Shown here in pieces: positions 1 through 10,604 of a DNA stretch of 64,000 nt (positions are counted from its first letter, which is position 1; the number at the start of each line of letters is the position of its first letter). Source of the stretch: Strigamia acuminata. Lineage: Eukaryota; Arthropoda; Chilopoda; Geophilomorpha; Linotaeniidae. The notes beneath the pieces were generated by a model, which was not told where the DNA came from, did no database searches, and saw only the letters and a program-made list of their open reading frames with translations. The DNA is taken from contig OX442314.1 in NCBI GenBank assembly GCA_949358305.1, positions 39,724,581-39,788,580 on the forward strand, given 5' to 3'. The translations under genes were made by a program, and so were the position numbers.

Positions 1-1947
1 TAAACGTCAACACGAGCGGCCGGTGTTCCGGCTGAAAGGAAAAAAGGAAAACGAATAATTAGAACGCGCCGACAACGACACGCGCAGCGGATATACCCAC
101 CGGTGATATGTCCCACTTGTGCAACATCTCGTCCATCGTCGCAACAACGACGTTGTCCGTCTGTGGAACGAAGAAAAAGGAAAAACAAAACAAAACAAAA
201 CAAATTAATAAATTAATTGATTAAAATTAAATTTTACGTAAAAGAGTCGTTTACCTCTCCGATCAAAGACCGAAGTTCGTCGACGACCCATCGCGTGAGC
301 CGAACACTCCCATCCGAACACACCTTCCCCGACAACGACCCGTCCCAATCGTTGCGGCGGCGTTTCTTTCGCGGCGGCGAATGGGGAGCACCGCGAGCAT
401 GCTGGGTGCCGTCGTCGTCGTCTTCTTCGTCGTCGTCTTCGTCCTCGTCCTCGTCCTCGGTTCGCCTCCCCTCCTCGTCTTCTCTCTCCTCTTCCTCGCG
501 TATCCACGCCGGGGGGGTGGTCCCGAACCGATGGACATCCAGCCAATGGTCGGCCAGCCCATCGGCGGACGGCGTCGCCGAGCAAAGAGGGCAATGTCCA
601 TCCTCGTCTTCGGCGTGCATCCGTTTCAACGTCTAGAGGAGGACAACAACAACAAGAACAACGTTGACGATAAAATAAAATGAAATAAATAAATAAATAA
701 ATAAATAAAGAGAAAGGAAAAAGAGGAAGAGGATGAAGAAGAAAGCGAACTAGTCGTTCAACTACGGTAGTTCGATATTCACCGAAATCAAAAGACGGGG
801 CTGGCGCGAATACAGCCGCAGCAACCCTCGGGCGGCCTCGGCCGCGTCGTCCAGGACGGCGTGCCACTTCCGCCAGTGGCGGAAAGCGTCCCGGAAGAAG
901 CTCCCGTACTTCGTCACTTCTATAGAGAAAATTGGAATTTGAAATAAATAAATAAATAAATAAATAAACAAACAAATAAATGTTTGTTCGTTCGTCTTGT
1001 TTCTTACTGTCCGGGCGGAAAGCGCACATGGCGCAGTAGTGGGCCTTATTGCCCTCCTTCTCTGGCGCCTCTTTCCCCGACGACGAGGCGCCCTTCGTCC
1101 CCCTTCTTCCACCGCCCCCCGTTCGCTCGTTCTCTTCTCTCCCCCTCCGCCGTCGCCGCGTTGACGTGCTCCCCGTCGCCCCCTTCACCATCCGGAGCAT
1201 CCTCGCCTCCATCGCCTCCATCTTCGCTTCCACCGCCGCCCCCACCGCCGCCTTAATCCTCGCTTCCGTCACCGCGTCCGTTGTCGCGGCGGCGGCGGCG
1301 GCGGCGGCGTCGGTGCCACCGGACAGCTCGTTGGCGGCGCCGGTGCCACCGGACGACTTGTCGAGCATCGTCGAGCGAGTTCCTTGTGTCTGGAAGAAGC
1401 AAAACAACTGATTAAACAGACAATCAAAAACAAACGAGCGAACAAACGGTATACGAGTATCGACAAAAATTACCGCTTTCGCCACTTTCGCGGCCTTGGT
1501 CGCGCGACCATCGGACAACTTCCGCTTTAGATTCCGAGGCCGCAGGGTGATGTGCAGCGGTGGCAACCGTTTCGGGGGCGGCGGCGGCGGCGTCGGCGTC
1601 GGCGATGACGACTGCGGCGACGAGACCGAAGCTCGCCCGGAAGACGGCAAAGGCGACTTCGGCGACGTCTGTGGCGTCGACGGCGCCGGAACTCGTTCCG
1701 GATGCGCCGGTGATGTGGCGTCTCCGGCGACGGTCTGCGGGTCCGGGGCGGGTTTGCGCGCCCGCTGGATGTCGTTCTCCGACAACCGCTCCACGGGTAC
1801 GGTGACTCGCCGTAGCAGCACCTCCGACGAAAGCGGCGCCGTCGCCTCAAACGTCTCCGGCGACGATTGCGGCGAAGACGAAGACGTCGACGCGATTAAG
1901 ATCGGCGATGGGAATCTCCCGGGCGTCTACCGAGAAAAGGAGAAAAA

Positions 1948-2011
<64 letters not shown>

Positions 2012-2469
2012 ATGAATAAATAAATAAATAAATAAATAAATAAAGAAACAAACAAACAAACAAACAAACAAACAAACAAACAAATAAACAAATAAAGTAA
2101 ATTAAAGTAAAGTAAAGTAAAATAAGGTAAAGTAAAGTAAACTCGTAAATGAGCGAGTGTGTGAGTACGGACGATCGAGTTGAGACAAGAGAAAATACCT
2201 CTCGCGGCCACTCCAGGCTGTTTGTTTGAGGAAAGAACGCGGGTAAGGAAAAAAAGAAAAAAAAATATAAAAAAAAAGAAATATGCACGAAGTTGGGTGA
2301 TGGAAATGCCAAAACGTTACCTTCTTCATCCTTTTCCACGCGCTCCCTCCCGCCCTCGTCTCCCTCTTCACGGCCTTCTTATCGCCTCTCTTCTCTTTCG
2401 TCTTTCTGGCGCCCTTTTTCTCTTCCGTCCCCTTCTCCGTTCTCACCTCTCCCCCCTCATCATTCGGCT

Positions 2470-2504
<35 letters not shown>

Positions 2505-4574
2505 TCCTCATCCTCCTTCTTCTCCTTCTCCGCCATCATCCTCTCTTCCTCCTCTTCTTCCTCTTTCTTCTTCTTCTCCGCAATCACCCTCTTTTCCTCC
2601 ACTTCTTCCTCCTTTTTCTTCTTCTCCGCCATCACCCTCTTTTCCTCCTCTTCTTCCTCCTTCTTCTTCTTCTCTTCCGCCCTCGCCTTCTTTTCCTCCT
2701 CTTTTCTCTTCTTCTTCTCCCTTTTCTCCTTCTTCTTCTTCTTCTCCTCCTCCTTCTCCTCCTCCTCTTTCTTCTTCTTCTCCGCCATCGCCCTCTCTTC
2801 CTCCTCTTCTTCCTCTTTCTTCTTCTTCTCCGCCATCGCCCTCCTTTCCTTCTCTTTCGCTAACCACCCACGCATCCAATCACTCCTCTCGTCGGCTTCA
2901 CTCCCGCTCAGCTCCTCGTCGGCCTCGTCATCGCTCTGCCCGTCGTCGGTGTCACTACTGTCATCCTCACTCTGCTCCCCCTCGGTCTCTTTCGCGTCTC
3001 TCTTTTTCCTACAAAAGAGGTGAAATTGTGAGACATTGCGCGCGACCCGCAAAGAACGCGTCAAACTTACACCGGCGACGCGCCCGTGGACTCCGCGGAC
3101 CGCCGCTCGCTCATCGCCCGACCCGCGGGCCGCGACAAACCCGGTGCCAACGCATTCGATGGTTGTTGCTGTTGTCGTGGCGAATCTGGCTGGATCTGGA
3201 AAGGAGCGAAACGAGCGGCGGACTAAGAAAATAAAATAAAACGAGCGTGGGAATGACGATTCTTTCACTCACCGGCGCCGTCGACCGCGACTTCGGACCG
3301 CGCAGCATCATCATCGCCGCCTCGAACAACCCAAGTCGTCCGGTCTGCGACCCGGCCGTTGTTGTCGCCGTCGCCTGCGACTCGAGCGACGCCTGGCTAT
3401 TCAGGGGCAGCGTGGTGTCCTGCGACTCTTCGTCCTCGTCTTCGCCCGGGGACCGAGAAAGCTGCGTCACCCGCGAGAAAACGAAATAAACGGGATCGAT
3501 AAAATAAAATAATTACGCGATAATTCTTTTACTCACCGTCTCGGGTCCCGCGGGCCGTGGTCGGGGGTCGACCGTCGACGACGACGAGCCCGGCACGACC
3601 TGGAAGAAAACAAACGAACAGACAAATATAAGTAAACGAGCGAATTAAAGAAAAAGGCGGGCGAAAGAAAAGAAAAGAAGGAGTAACTTATGAAACGAGG
3701 CGAAACGAAACAGATCCGAGTTGGTCGGATGCGCTCTAACGCTCGTTCTCGGGCGCTACTTTGACGGCGGACGGGCAAGCGTCGAGGCCTCGGCTCGATT
3801 TTTACCGGACTCGAACTTTTTTGTTCGTGCACGTTTCGACCCAAACAAACCAACAACAATTTCACTCACCGTCGATGGGGATGGCGGCGGTAGTGGCGAA
3901 TACGTCGGCGATTGCAGTAGCGGCGACGGTAGTGACGATGACAGCGACGACCGACTCGCGGACCGTCGCGTGGGCAGCGTGACCTGGAAAGAGGCGGACG
4001 AGTTAATAAGATGAAATAATAGTGGGACAAAAATATTTTTTTTTTTTTTTTTTTTTTTTCTAAACCCACCACCCTGTCGGGTCCTGTCGGACTCGGCACG
4101 GGCGCGTTGCCGTCGTCCGGGAAGCGAGGCTGCAACCCTTCGTCGATGGACACGACCTGGAAACGAACGAACAAATAAAAAGAAAAAGATAAATAAAAAT
4201 AAAAGGAAAAATAGAAATAAAAATAAAAATAAGTGGAAAAGTAAGATATAAAGTAACGCGTGAAACAAAACGAAACAAATCGAGGCGATTCTTTCACTCG
4301 GCGCTACCTTTGGTTCCTCGGTGGTCGACTCGGACGCCGCCGACGTCGTCCGCTGCAGCCGCGGCATGTCGGGAACCACCGCCTCGTCGTCGATCGTGGC
4401 CTGTAAATAAGCGATCGAATTAATTAAATGAATGGATGAATAGATGGTTTACGGAACGACTCTTTCACTTACGGGTTTCGCCGCTACAGCCACGGCATCC
4501 GTTTCTTCGACCTCGACCTCCGTTCCGATGTTGAGCTCGGTCTCATCGACTATTTTTTCTTCTTCTTTTTCCAT
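1..4574 (-). CDS. Gene A, copy 1: paired zinc-finger protein with charged coiled coil (3' end cut by window)
   Basis: Exons by splice signals (minus strand, 5' to 3'): 4574-4473, 4400-4308, 4156-4073, 3983-3870, 3599-3537, 3461-3273, 3195-3071, 3008-2321, 1926-1474, 1389-1008, 919-783, 632-255, 160-101, and 31-1, where the last exon leaves the window. Every junction keeps one frame, giving about 1,060 aa when completed from copy 2. The N-terminal third is Ser/Pro/Thr-rich. The 688-nt exon encodes an acidic patch, then a long Lys/Glu coiled coil with repeated RAMAEKKKKEEE-like blocks. Near residues 756-784 lies C-x2-C-x19-H-x4-H, and at 824-844 C-x2-C-x11-H-x4-H, followed by an Asp/Glu run and a basic KKRRR stretch. 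I do not recognise the family. Nuclear nucleic-acid binding is inference. Confidence 0.8.
1948..2140. repeat. (AAAT)n, (AAAC)n and (AAAGT)n microsatellites in a gene A intron
   Basis: Adjacent runs of AAAT, then AAAC, then AAAGT-like units within the intron between the 688-nt and 453-nt exons of gene A. The AAAT run is several units shorter in copy 2 (45817-45896). Confidence 0.9.
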
Positions 4575-5388
4575 CTGGTGTCTACGCGGGAGAAGAAAAA
4601 TTAAATAAATAAATAATTAAATAAATAAAACAAACGAACAACGTGAAAATGTGAAAATAAATTGAGTGACAAGCGACGATAAACCGGGAACGAGGGATCG
4701 AAGATGGGGCGACAGAACACGTCGCGCGAAATCCGCGAGCGGGACACCGAGCCCGCTACCCCGGCCGTTTGCGTCTCGTTATTTTATTTCATTTTATTTT
4801 TATTTATTTTTATTAATTAATTAATTAATTAATTAATTAATTAATTGATCAGTTAGTTAATTAAAACTAATTAAAAAGAAAAAAAAGTTGAAATGAAGCT
4901 GTTCCCGCGATCAAGTTTTCTCGCCGCCATGAGCGACGCGACCGAAACGCGACCAAACGAATTTGCACGCCGTATTGGCGTACGCTGTTCCGCGTGTACG
5001 GGTGCATACGTGTGGTCGCGATCGTGGTTAATAGACCAATTTGTTTACTCACTCGACAATCGACAGGCAATTGATAAACGTTGTTGGTGCCAAACAATCG
5101 CGCGCTAGGGTGCACCGTGGATAAACAAACCCGTGTGACATCTGGTGACAAGTCCGCGAACAATTTCATTTCATTTCTAACCTACAAGTAGGCGGTTTAA
5201 TCAAACCAACCATCGGTTTATATTTAAAAAAAAACAAAACAAACAAGAGAAAAAAATAAAATAAAATAAAATAAAATAAAATAAAATAAAAGGAGTCGGC
5301 GTCAAAGGAAACCGTGGTAGCGGCGCCAACGGGACGAATCCGATCTATCAATAAGACGGGCGACCCGGCGCTGGCCGAGGAGGCGCGC

Positions 5389-5432
<44 letters not shown>

Positions 5433-5647
5433 GCTTGTCTGTCTCGTTTCGAAGTTGACGGATATGTTGGTCGATTTCTTTTGTTTTATCATCTATTTTG
5501 TTGTTCATTCCCTCTCTTACACGGTCGCGCCGAAACGTAACGACACCACCGCCCCTCGTTACGTCGTTCCCGGCAGCCGTCGCTCGCCCGACGCGCCCTC
5601 GCGCGCTCCCGTGTCCCCCGCACGCGCCTAAACGCGGTCACGTCGCA
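4575..5647. other. Region upstream of gene A
   Basis: No convincing gene. It holds an (ATTA)n tract near 4815-4850, the conserved upstream block at 5135-5167, an (AAAAT)n run near 5254-5290 and a (TGTC)n run near 5388-5440. A 71-codon plus-strand frame at 4893-5108 contains C-x2-C but has no supporting context. The copy-2 equivalent is 48428-49500, with one TGTC unit fewer. Confidence 0.6.
5135..5167. promoter_or_regulatory. Conserved upstream block, gene A version
   Basis: Contains GTGACATCTGGTG followed about ten bases later by CGCGAACAATTTC. The same two-part block lies upstream of gene B (6793-6825) and gene C (9128-9160). It is about 560 bp from the gene A start codon. A shared promoter element or remnant of the ancestral duplication is inferred; copy 2 has it near 48988-49020. 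Confidence 0.4.
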
Positions 5648-5942
5648 GAAGCGCGCCGATCCAGTGCCCTGATCAAAGACGTTTTGTTTCGATTTTATCG
5701 TCGCTGCGTGAGGAGAAGACAAAGACGACGACGACGACGACGACGAAGTTCGGAAAGAGAGTCGAGAGGCTGACGAGGAAGATGCGGGAGAAGACAAAAG
5801 TGGTCGCGTTGAAGTTGAACTTGACGAGGAAGAGGCTCGGGGGCCCGGGGACCGACCTGTACGAGTTGGGAGCGGATGAGTTGGAGACGGTGGACGACAA
5901 GGACGAGTCGTTTGTTTGTAATAATAACGATGTAATGATGTA
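5648..5942 (+). CDS. Gene G: possible terminal exon of a basic protein
   Basis: One frame stays open from after a TAA near 5629 to TAA at 5940-5942. It begins after a plausible CAG acceptor at about 5647. It encodes a Thr run from a (GAC)n repeat, a basic helix-like stretch (KFGKRVERLTRKMREK) and an acidic end (ELGADELETVDDKDE). There is no upstream ATG, so it would be the last exon of a longer gene. It points toward gene B and its 3' flank resembles that of gene C. I do not recognise the product. An AT-rich stretch follows the stop. Confidence 0.33.
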
Positions 5943-6079
5943 ATAATAATAATAATAACAACAAAAACAACAACAACAACAATTACAATGGTTAATGTGG
6001 ATTTATTTATTTTTTTTTTATTTTATTTTATTTATTTTTTTTTTTTATATATTTGAGACAATACAATAAAAGAAAAAGA

Positions 6080-6579
6080 TCAAATTAACGAAATCCTGTG
6101 CGCCTCCGTCCAATGGCCAATCAGGTTGTCTGGAGAGGGTGTCTCCGCACAAAACGGACAGCGTCTGCCGCGTTGGTGCACCTGCCCCAATATCTAAAAG
6201 AGGGGGGGGAAGGGAGGAAGAAACGAATTAGTTGGTTGGTTAACTAGACGAAGGAGTTAAATGCTCACCAACGCTAGATGAGCGGGCTCGCGCGAATACA
6301 TTCGTAGCAATCCCCGGATGGCCTCGTCCGCACCTTCACGGATGTCGTGTCGCTGTCGCCAGTGGCGGAAGATGTCCATGTAAAAGTAGCCGTCCGGGTC
6401 TGAAATAAATAAGAAAAATAAAAATAAAATAAAATAAAAGAAAATGAAAAAATAAAAAGAAAATGGACGACTAATAAGTAGATAAATAGATGTTTCTCAC
6501 CGTTTGGGTGCTCGCCGCACAAAACGCAGTAATACGACCTACCGCCCTCTTCTCTGTGTGGTGCTGGTGCTCCGTTCAT
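6080..6579 (-). CDS. Gene B: small paired zinc-finger protein (107 aa)
   Basis: Three exons: 6579-6501, 6399-6269 and 6193-6080 (TGA at 6080-6082), with phases 1 and 0 that join cleanly. The protein is almost only the two-module unit seen in genes A, C and D. Module 1 has Cys18 and Cys21, then His39 and His44 (C-x2-C-x17-H-x4-H, FRHWRQRH). The linker contains RGLLRMYSREP. Module 2 has Cys82 and Cys85, then His97 and His102 (C-P-F-C-x11-H-W-x3-H). The middle exon is 131 nt, exactly as in gene C. Four zinc ligands per module are inferred from spacing. The family is not recognised. Upstream lies a conserved block shared with A and C. Confidence 0.78.
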
Positions 6580-6668
6580 CTTTCTTTCTTCCGTGTGGGA
6601 GACGAATAAAGAATTAATTAATTAATTGAAAATAAATTGGAAAGGGAGATCACACAAAGCATCAAACT

Positions 6669-6673
6669 TACTC

Positions 6674-6728
<55 letters not shown>
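6669..6728. repeat. (CTTA)n microsatellite upstream of gene B
   Basis: About fifteen tandem CTTA units about 90 bp upstream of the gene B start codon. Also present in copy 2 near 50521-50581. Confidence 0.95.
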
Positions 6729-6792
6729 AACGAAGACGATGTGGCGACGGGGACCGGGCGGATGATGAAACGCGCACTTGATCCACGTTGTC

Positions 6793-6825
6793 GTGACACT
6801 TGATGTCGAGACCGCAAACCATTTC
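6793..6825. promoter_or_regulatory. Conserved upstream block, gene B version
   Basis: GTGACACTTGATGTCGAG followed by GCAAACCATTTC, matching the blocks upstream of A and C. It is about 215 bp upstream of the gene B ATG. Confidence 0.4.
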
Positions 6826-6968
6826 GTCTGGACTACGGAGCGCCCGGAGATGCGCTGTACCGCGCTCGGTACAACGAGGAATTGTACGCGGGCGCGTGTG
6901 TGCAAAACATGCGGTCGATTAGCGACGTTCCCTCCGATATGCACTCGCCGAGTGAACGGGGTCGGCAT

Positions 6969-7018
6969 CCCACGCCGAGAGAACCGTGCCGGAGAAAGAA
7001 AGTTGGAGTCGAAGCCAG
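6969..7018 (+). repeat. 50-bp direct repeat, left copy, flanking relic X
   Basis: Nearly the same 50 bp occurs at 7140-7189 (two differences seen), bracketing the frameshifted relic X. This could reflect a duplication or a mobile-element footprint. Confidence 0.8.
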
Positions 7019-7450
7019 CAAACGAGACTACCGGGAAACATCACGACCATCGTTGCGAACAACGTTGGCACGACAAAGACTTTAAAAAGACAGGCACGCT
7101 CGGGCACCCGGTGGAAGGCGAATCCTCTCGATGGCGCGTCCCATGCCGAGGGAACCGTGCCGGAGAAAGAAAGTTGGAGTCGAAGCCAGGCGGCCGAATT
7201 CCGCCACCCGGAAGTGCGTTCGTGTCCAGTTGATCGGGGACGGAAAGAAGATCGTGGCTTGCGCGCCCAGAGACGGATGTTTGTTTGAATTTTAACGAGA
7301 TGGAAAACGACGGAGTTTTGGTTGCCGGATTCGGTCGTAGCGGGGCACGCCGTTGGTGATGTTCCCGGCGCGCGATTCAAAGTGGTCAAAGTCGCTAATG
7401 TTTCGTTGTTGGCTTTGTACGGGGAGAAAAAGGAAAGACCGAGGTCTTAA
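7019..7450 (+). pseudogene. Relic of unknown gene F: frameshifted exon X plus 3' exon Y
   Basis: Segment X (7029-7135) is an inverted copy of the intact minus-strand exon at 7700-7957. Against it, X lacks one T in the VANNVW region and one base before the KDRHARAP-like region, so the frame breaks twice. Segment Y (7295-7450, TAA at 7448-7450) is an inverted copy of 8097-8255. Both Y copies read [13 protein letters not shown]...LYGEKERPRS to a stop. Differences between the Y copies are two silent changes plus Val/Ile and Val/Ala, which supports that coding frame. The product is not recognised. Confidence 0.55.
7140..7189 (+). repeat. 50-bp direct repeat, right copy, flanking relic X
   Basis: Right-hand partner of 6969-7018, sharing ACCGTGCCGGAGAAAG and neighbouring bases. 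Confidence 0.8.
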
Positions 7451-7699
7451 AATGTGTTTGTTTTTTTTTTTTGTTTGTTTGCTTGTTTAGTGGCAAATTT
7501 GAATTCGATCGAGTTTCAAAAATAAATCGATCGAAACGTTAAAAACGAGACTTTAACGTAGAATTTCTCATTCGTTTTAATGGCGGCAACGACTTTTTGA
7601 TCGGACGACACTATCGTTTATTACAAACAAACAACGGGGTGGCGAGTAAACCGAGTGACTTCGGGCGCCGCGTTAGCATCCAAGAAACAATTAGCTCAC

Positions 7700-7957
7700 C
7701 CGCGTGTTCGTCATCTTTGCTCGCCGCCGAGAGGATTTGCCTTCCATCGGGTGCCCGAGCGTGTCTGTCTTTTTCGAAGTCTTCGTCGCGCCAAACGTTG
7801 TTCGCGACGATGATCACGATGTTTCCTCGCAGTTCGCCGACCTCGCGGTTTACCCGCTTCGCTCGTTGGATACGGAAGGTCGATCGGTTTATTTTTGAAT
7901 TTTGGTCGCCGAGTTCGAATTTGCCGCCGAATTTGTTCGCGCGGTCTCTCGCCGTAA
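7700..7957 (-). CDS. Gene F exon X': intact exon of unknown gene
   Basis: An open minus-strand frame of about 85 codons includes [20 protein letters not shown] and [18 protein letters not shown]. It ends at a GTGAGC donor (exon end about 7700). No start codon or following exon could be placed with confidence. The pairing with frameshifted X (7029-7135) shows this is the less decayed copy. I do not recognise the protein. Confidence 0.4.
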
Positions 7958-8096
7958 TATGTTTTGTTTCTTTTTTTTTTTCTTTCTCGATTTTCTGTTT
8001 AATTTTTATTTATTTATTTATTTATTTATTTTTTTATTTATTAATTAATTAATTTATTTTTTTTTTTTTACGAACCAAAAAAAAAAAAAACACATT

Positions 8097-8255
8097 TTAA
8101 GACCTCGGTCTTTCCTTTTTCTCCCCGTACAAAGCCAACAACGAAACATTTGCGACTTTGGCCACTTTGAATCGCGCGCCGGGAACATCACCAATGGCGT
8201 GCCCCGCTACAACCGAATCCGGCAACCAAAACTCCGTCGTCCGCCTCGTTAAATA
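8097..8255 (-). CDS. Gene F exon Y': 3'-terminal exon of unknown gene
   Basis: About 50 codons ending in TAA at 8097-8099, an inverted duplicate of plus-strand segment Y. The order X-Y on the plus strand and X'-Y' by position means the two inverted pairs are not one simple palindrome. Expression is unknown. Confidence 0.4.
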   Translation of the reverse strand, partial: YLTRRTTEFWLPDSVVAGHAIGDVPGARFKVAKVANVSLLALYGEKKERPRS

Positions 8256-8447
8256 ACAACTACGATTAATGTGGATTTTTTTTTATTTTTATTTTTATTT
8301 TTATTCTTATTTTTTTTATTTTTAATTAATTAAAACAAATAAAAAGAAATGAAGAAGAAGTCATACAATACAAAAAAAAACAAAAAAACAAAAAAACAAA
8401 AAAAGGTCAAATAAAATCGAATGCACGGTCCACCGATGCTGTCTCCG

Positions 8448-8965
8448 TCATCCCTGGTGGGCGGTCGGTGCTTGAAATCTATGCGCTTCCACCCAATGGG
8501 TAGAGAGATCCTCGAAAAAGGGTGTTTCCGCGCAAAACGGACAGCGTCCGTCGTTGTGTCGGTACACCCGTCTCAGTGCCTTGAAAAAAAAATAAAAAAT
8601 AAAAAAAAATAAATTAGTTGACTAGTTAACTCGGCGAAGAAACTAAAAGCTCACCAATGCCAAACGAACGGGGTCGCGCGAATGGATTCGTAGCAGCCCT
8701 CGGGTGGAATCGTCCGCATCTCCGCCGATGTTATGGTACCGTCGCCAGTGACGAAAGGCATCTTTACAGAAAACACCGTTCGGTTCTGAAACGAGAAAAA
8801 ATTAAAATCAAATAAAATATACATAATTAAAAAATAAATAAATAAATAAATTGAACAACTGATAAGTAAATAAATGGATGTTTGTTTCTTACTGTCGGGG
8901 TATTTACCGCAGCACAAAGCGCAGTAATGTGACTTGTCGCCCTCTGCATGCTGCGCTCCTTCCAT
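8448..8965 (-). CDS. Gene C: small paired zinc-finger protein (111 aa)
   Basis: Three exons: 8965-8893, 8785-8655 and 8579-8448 (TGA at 8448-8450). Phases are 1 and 0, as in gene B, and the middle exon has the same 131-nt length. Module 1 is Cys15, Cys18, His37, His42 (C-x2-C-x18-H-x4-H, FRHWRRYH). The linker contains RGLLRIHSRDP. Module 2 is Cys81, Cys84, His96, His101 (RCPFCAETP...HWVEAHRF). It is the closest relative of gene B: intron positions, 3' flank (TTAATGTGGATTT) and upstream block all match, so B and C arose by local duplication. Function is unknown. Confidence 0.78.
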
Positions 8966-9127
8966 CTTTCTTCTGTGTGGGAGACGAGTAGAGAATTGAA
9001 AATAAATTGGAGAGAGAAACCACACAAAACACCAAACTTACCAACGGAGACGAAGTGCCGATGAAAACCGGGAGGAAAATGAAACACTCGCGCGATATAC
9101 GCTGTCGGACCAACGTGCGCGTTTGTC

Positions 9128-9160
9128 GTGACATCTGGTGTCGAGCTCGCAAACCATTTC
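9128..9160. promoter_or_regulatory. Conserved upstream block, gene C version
   Basis: GTGACATCTGGTGTCGAG followed by CGCAAACCATTTC, about 165 bp upstream of the gene C ATG. Compare 5135-5167 and 6793-6825. Copy 2 has it at about 52980-53012. Confidence 0.4.
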
Positions 9161-9263
9161 GTGGCCGCGCGAGTCGAGGCCGTCGACTTCGAGTGGTAGC
9201 CGAGACCGTAAATGAATTCGCTTTTACCGCGACGAATCTCGCGCGACCGCGACTCCGCAAAAA

Positions 9264-9725
9264 TACCGTATATGGCCCGTAACGGCCCGCCGACGGTCCC
9301 GTAACGGTCCCGTCACGACCCCGTCAACGGCTTGTACGGGCCGTGATGGGGTCGTGACGGGACCGTCGGCGGCCCGTTAACGGACCGTGCGGGCCGTTAC
9401 GGGATCGTGACGGTCCCGTCACGATCCCGTCAACGGCTTGTACGGGCCGTTACGAGATCGTGACGGTCCCGTTGGCGGCTCGTTAACGGCCCGTACAAGC
9501 CGTTGACGGGATCGTGACGGTCCCGTCACGATCCCGTAACGGCTCGCACGGGCCGTTAACGGGCCGCCGACGGTCCCGTGACGGTCCCGTAACGGCCTTC
9601 GTTCCCGGACTTCGGCTCGCCGACGGCCCGTACGACCTCATGCGGGCCGTTAACGGCCCGTTAACGGGCCGCCGACGGTCCCGTCACGATCCCGTAACGG
9701 CCCGTCATGATCCCGTAACGGGCTG
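9264..9725. repeat. Palindromic GC-rich satellite block 0
   Basis: Built from short variants of CCGTTAACGG, GGGCCGTTAACGG and GTCCCGTCACGATCCCG in both orientations. It belongs to the same repeat family as the large blocks at 14298-16517 and 18400-21450. Open frames here come from the repeat and are not coding. Copy-2 equivalent is 53116-53577. Confidence 0.85.
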
Positions 9726-10123
9726 AAAACGGGAAAACTGAGGGAGTCGGGTGCGAGACCACGTGACCCGGAGTGTGGTTTTTGGGGGCGAGGGCCGTCC
9801 TCCGACCGCGCCGTGACGCGCCCCGAGTCGGATCAAGAGTCACGGCGCGTCGCGGCGCTTTCGGAGCACGCGACCCGATCCCCCCCCTCCCTCCCGTCAC
9901 AAAAACCACGTTTTAGCGAAACCCTTGACCGGTCACAAAACCCACCGAACACCGAAAAGCAACGAACAAAACGCGCTCGGTCGCACGAACTACTCGGCCA
10001 AAACAACATCCGCAAATTCCGCATCGCAGTCGCGATCAACGAAACAACGTATAGGCCGCCGTAATGTTAAAAAGCGGGACCCTTTCGCCCCCGACAAAAT
10101 CCGCACACATACCCCAAGGTTAA
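9726..10123. repeat. Foldback-family arm and TTAA-ended tail
   Basis: From 9726 to about 9835 this matches the right terminal arm of the foldback element at 16518-16650. The segment to 10123 matches 17250-17487 with about one substitution and ends at the same sequence, CCCCAAGGTTAA, after which the flanks differ. The shared end marks a mobile-element or repeat boundary at a TTAA. Copy-2 equivalent is 53578-53975. Confidence 0.7.
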
Positions 10124-10398
10124 ACGAGCGTTTCATTCGCCCATTTATCCGTCGGTCTCTTCTAGGCCATGGCGGACGGTTTTCCCAAAACTGACGCGGA
10201 CGCGCGTGTGTGGGTCGCCACGACAACATCGCCCTCTTCCTTCTCGCTTCGACGGACGACTGTGTGTGTTCGCTCAATCCGCGACGTCTTCACGACCGAA
10301 CACGTGTCAATTTTGGACAGCCGACTGGCCGATTAATTCTGTTTCGTTTTATTTTATTATATTTTATTGTATTTTATTTCATTTTTCCATTTTTATTA

Positions 10399-10448
<50 letters not shown>

Positions 10449-10604
10449 TAACAACAACAAAAACAAAGGCGATGACGACGTATTGTCGGTGCCAACGAGG
10501 AAAAAAAAAAAAAAAAACAAAAAAAAAAAAGAAGAAGAATTGAAAACAAATGAAACAGGGATAAATAAAAACGAACGAATTAACTAATTAATTAATCGAT
10601 CAAT
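10124..10604. other. Intergenic, no gene seen
   Basis: Contains a (TTA)n run near 10397-10446, poly-A tracts near 10501-10530 and no open frame with splice or homology support. It is the 3' flank of gene H. Confidence 0.6.

Noticed and set aside
2199-2217. 19-nt microexon of gene A (CCTGGAGTGGCCGCGAGAG)
   Set aside because: It has AG and GT borders, but its length breaks the frame; joining the 688-nt exon directly to the 453-nt exon keeps it.
9886-10123. piggyBac-type transposon end
   Set aside because: Only the TTAA and a sharp boundary are seen; no partner terminus or transposase was found, so the class cannot be named.
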